DNA of 8,419 nucleotides from Treponema sp. Its GTDB lineage: Bacteria > Spirochaetota > Spirochaetia > Treponematales > Breznakiellaceae. The DNA is taken from contig JAIRRR010000181.1 of assembly GCA_031255875.1 (NCBI GenBank), positions 1-8,419 of the forward strand, in the 5' to 3' direction. Positions 6,638 to 8,419 of the stretch are shown in pieces. The position numbers and the translations under genes are program-made. Under the pieces are notes generated by a model, which had not been told where the DNA came from, did no database searches, and saw nothing but the letters and a program-made list of their open reading frames with translations. Position 1 is the first letter of the stretch. Every line of letters begins with the position of its first letter.

Positions 6638-7677
6638 AATTCCGCATACGCTTTGCCGACAAAATCGTAGGTTTCTTCGTCATGGTGGCGCTGGCCGTCC
6701 TGGTATTCGTCGTCTTCATGCTCGGCAGGAGCCAGCGCTGGTTCAGGCGGGATTACGAGTACCTGGCCTATTTTGAAAGCGCCGCCGGGCTTTCCCCCAA
6801 CATGGAAGTGCAGTACAAAGGTTTCCCCATAGGCCGGATCAAAAGCCGCAGGCTCGCGGAGAACGACCAGGTGGAAGCGGTCGTCCTGATCTACGACACC
6901 TACGCGGACCGGGTACGGGAGGGCTCCATGGTTGAACTCCAGATCAGCCCTATAGGACTGGGGAACCGCTTCCAGTTCTACCCGGGCCTGGGTTCCCGGC
7001 GGCTTGAGGAGGGGACGGTCATCCCCCGCGCCGGCACCCCGGCGGCCCGCGTGCTCATAGCCCAGGGGCTTGCCTCGGTGCCGGTCCAGCCGGACAGCGT
7101 TACCCTTATGGTGAGCCAGGTGAACACCCTCCTGGAACAGCTCAACAAGCTGGCCGGGGAGGTGGGGGGCGCGCTTGAAGGCAACGACGAAACCGCCATA
7201 GGCCGGGTGGTGCAGGGCTTTGAAAGGGGCCTTGGCAGCATTTCCGGCGCGGCCGACGAGATCGGCGGCGCGGCGAGCCAGGTTTACGCGGACCTGGGGC
7301 CCATCCTCGCGGATGTCGAAGATCTCGCCGCCAACCTGAAGGCGGTTTCCGTTGATCTGCAAACCGTTTCCGCGCAGCTTGCCGCCCCCGGGGGTACGGT
7401 TTCTTCCGTTTTGGACGGCGGCGGCCCGATCTATTCCAACCTCGACGCCTCGCTCAGCTCTATCGCGGGAATCCTGCGGAATCTGGAAAAAACCGCCGCC
7501 TTTATCCCGCCCCAGCTCCCCCAGATAGGGCGGCTGATAGCGGAACTTAACCAGGTGCTTCAGGGCGCGGAAGACCTCCTGGTTTCCCTGAGGAACAACC
7601 CCCTGCTCAGGAACGGTTTCCCCGAGCGGCCGGAAAGCCAGGGGACCGGGTCCGGGGTCCGGGATGTCAGTTTTTAA
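6634..7677 (+). CDS. MlaD-like MCE domain protein
   Basis: Periplasmic lipid-binding component of an MCE transporter, held in the inner membrane by one N-terminal helix (about 12-30, preceded by a basic stretch: cytoplasm-in topology). A single MCE domain follows (about 40-133), with YFESAAGLSPNMEVQYKGFP (46-65), IGRI (66-69) and LQISPIGLGNRF (102-113). The C-terminal two thirds (about 150-325) is predicted mainly helical, with regular Leu/Ile/Val spacing, and could extend the hexameric ring as a helical needle, as in longer MCE proteins. It ends with the PLLRNGFPER block (323-332), a motif common near the C-terminus of such proteins, and a short polar tail. At 347 residues it is much longer than E. 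coli MlaD (about 180). Its ATG overlaps the ATPase stop (ATGA) behind AAGGGA with 7-nt spacing. Transport direction and exact substrate cannot be told from sequence. Confidence 0.92.
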   Translation: MKFRIRFADKIVGFFVMVALAVLVFVVFMLGRSQRWFRRDYEYLAYFESAAGLSPNMEVQYKGFPIGRIKSRRLAENDQVEAVVLIYDTYADRVREGSMVELQISPIGLGNRFQFYPGLGSRRLEEGTVIPRAGTPAARVLIAQGLASVPVQPDSVTLMVSQVNTLLEQLNKLAGEVGGALEGNDETAIGRVVQGFERGLGSISGAADEIGGAASQVYADLGPILADVEDLAANLKAVSVDLQTVSAQLAAPGGTVSSVLDGGGPIYSNLDASLSSIAGILRNLEKTAAFIPPQLPQIGRLIAELNQVLQGAEDLLVSLRNNPLLRNGFPERPESQGTGSGVRDVSF

Positions 7678-7689
7678 GGGGAGGAAGAA

Positions 7690-8419
7690 ATGGAAACAGG
7701 AACAATAAGCGCGAGCCCTGCGGATCCTTGCCGCCCGGTCTGTTCTTTTGCCCGGACCCTGCTGAAGCGCTGCGGCGGCCTTCTCGTTCTTTTGCTCGCG
7801 CTCGGCTGCTCCTCGGCGCCGAAAACCCCGGCCGAGACGCGGTCCCTGCGCAGCGCCGGGGCGCTCCAGCTGGAGCTTGCCGGCCGGGAAACGGACCGGG
7901 GCAACTACGAGGGCGCCCTGGAACTGCTTGCCGAAGCCCGGCGGCTTGCCCTGAGCGCCGACGACTCCGCCCTGATCGTGCGGACCTGCCTTGCCCTGGG
8001 GAACGCCTATTCCTACCTGGGCAGGGCGGACGACGCGGCCGCTTCCTGGGACAGCGCCGCCGCCGAGGCCGGCCGCGCGGGAGACGCGGAGCTGTCGGCG
8101 CTCTGCGAAATTTACCGGGAAAGGCAGCGGCTCTTTGACGGGGGCGCGGCCTCCGCCGCCGATGTGGGGGACAGGGCCCGGGAGGCGCTCGCCCGGATAA
8201 AGGCAAGCCCGCTCGACCAGGCCCTGGCCTGGACCGTGATCGGCCTTGCCGAAAAGGAACTGCGCCGCTTTGCCGAGGCCGAGGCCGCCCTGAAAAGGGC
8301 CCTCGCCCTCCACAGCCGCTACCCGGAACAGGCCGCCTACGACTGGTACCTTATCGCCTCGGCGCGTTCCGTGGCCGGGGATTACGGCGCGGCCCTTGAG
8401 GCCCTGGAAGAGGCCCTGG
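7690..8419 (+). CDS. TPR-type lipoprotein, 3' end cut by window
   Basis: An open frame runs from ATG 7690 through the last base (243 full codons visible, no stop). The ribosome binding site GGAGG (7680-7684) is 5 nt upstream, and the gene begins 12 bp after the MCE gene stop, so it belongs to the same operon. The N-terminus has a long polar lead (1-22), a basic stretch, and a hydrophobic run ending in the lipobox LALG-C with Cys40 as the likely lipidated residue. The mature part is Ala/Leu/Glu-rich helical sequence with TPR-like units: about 58-90 (GNYEGALELLAEA), 95-129 (LALGNAYSYLGRADDAAASW), 176-209 (IGLAEKELRRFAEAEAALKR) and 214-243 (GDYGAALEALEEAL). It is probably an envelope scaffold or partner of the MCE complex, or a separate assembly factor. 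It shows no visible resemblance to MlaA or MlaC. Function is inferred only from position. Confidence 0.85.
   Translation, partial: METGTISASPADPCRPVCSFARTLLKRCGGLLVLLLALGCSSAPKTPAETRSLRSAGALQLELAGRETDRGNYEGALELLAEARRLALSADDSALIVRTCLALGNAYSYLGRADDAAASWDSAAAEAGRAGDAELSALCEIYRERQRLFDGGAASAADVGDRAREALARIKASPLDQALAWTVIGLAEKELRRFAEAEAALKRALALHSRYPEQAAYDWYLIASARSVAGDYGAALEALEEAL

Noticed and set aside
7728..8138. 136-codon + strand frame inside the lipoprotein region
   Set aside because: It is in another frame than the lipoprotein, which has a strong ribosome binding site, lipobox and TPR-like repeats from ATG 7690 to the window end.
6229..8313. 694-codon open frame on the - strand across the ATPase, MCE and lipoprotein genes
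   Set aside because: It spans three well-supported + strand genes, crosses their borders, and has low-complexity Gly/Arg/Pro-rich sequence without domains.

Overview
This GC-rich window (by eye near 60% G+C) comes from a Gram-negative-type (diderm) bacterium: it carries an Mla-like MCE lipid-transport operon and a lipoprotein. The organism cannot be named from the sequence alone. The ArgG/ArgH sequence style, the compact MCE operon lacking separate MlaB and MlaC genes, and the TPR lipoprotein would suit a spirochaete of the Treponema group, but that is a low-confidence inference.

Layout. (1) 3-2998, + strand: the last two steps of arginine biosynthesis, argG (argininosuccinate synthase, with an unusual Lys/Ala-rich C-terminal tail) and argH (argininosuccinate lyase, TTG start behind a strong ribosome binding site). 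They are separated by a 236-bp, strongly structured gap that holds a terminator-like hairpin and a second long hairpin. (2) 2982-3016: a 15-bp inverted repeat that overlaps the argH stop codon and separates argH from the convergent kinase gene. (3) 3018-5051, - strand: a membrane-bound hybrid histidine kinase with two TM segments, HAMP, a cysteine-bearing PAS domain, HisKA, HATPase and REC. (4) 5052-5114: a short AT-rich divergent intergenic region that must hold the start signals for both the kinase and the transport operon. (5) 5115-8419, + strand: a tightly packed operon of an MlaE-like permease, an MlaF-like ATPase, an MlaD-like MCE protein and a TPR-type lipoprotein that runs off the window edge.

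How the genes work together. ArgG joins citrulline and aspartate, and ArgH splits the product into arginine and fumarate. The second operon would build an inner-membrane MCE complex moving lipids between inner and outer membranes: MlaE-like dimer in the membrane, MlaF-like ATPase on the cytoplasmic face, and MCE ring anchored by an N-terminal helix. The lipoprotein is a plausible envelope partner. The divergent kinase has no response regulator with an output domain in the window, so its target is unknown.

I see no tRNA, rRNA, CRISPR array, insertion sequence or phage gene. The main points of interest are the structured argG-argH gap, the deviating ABC signature in the MlaF-like ATPase, the Cys-PAS domain, and the TPR lipoprotein in the MCE operon. 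No clearly new system is demonstrated.
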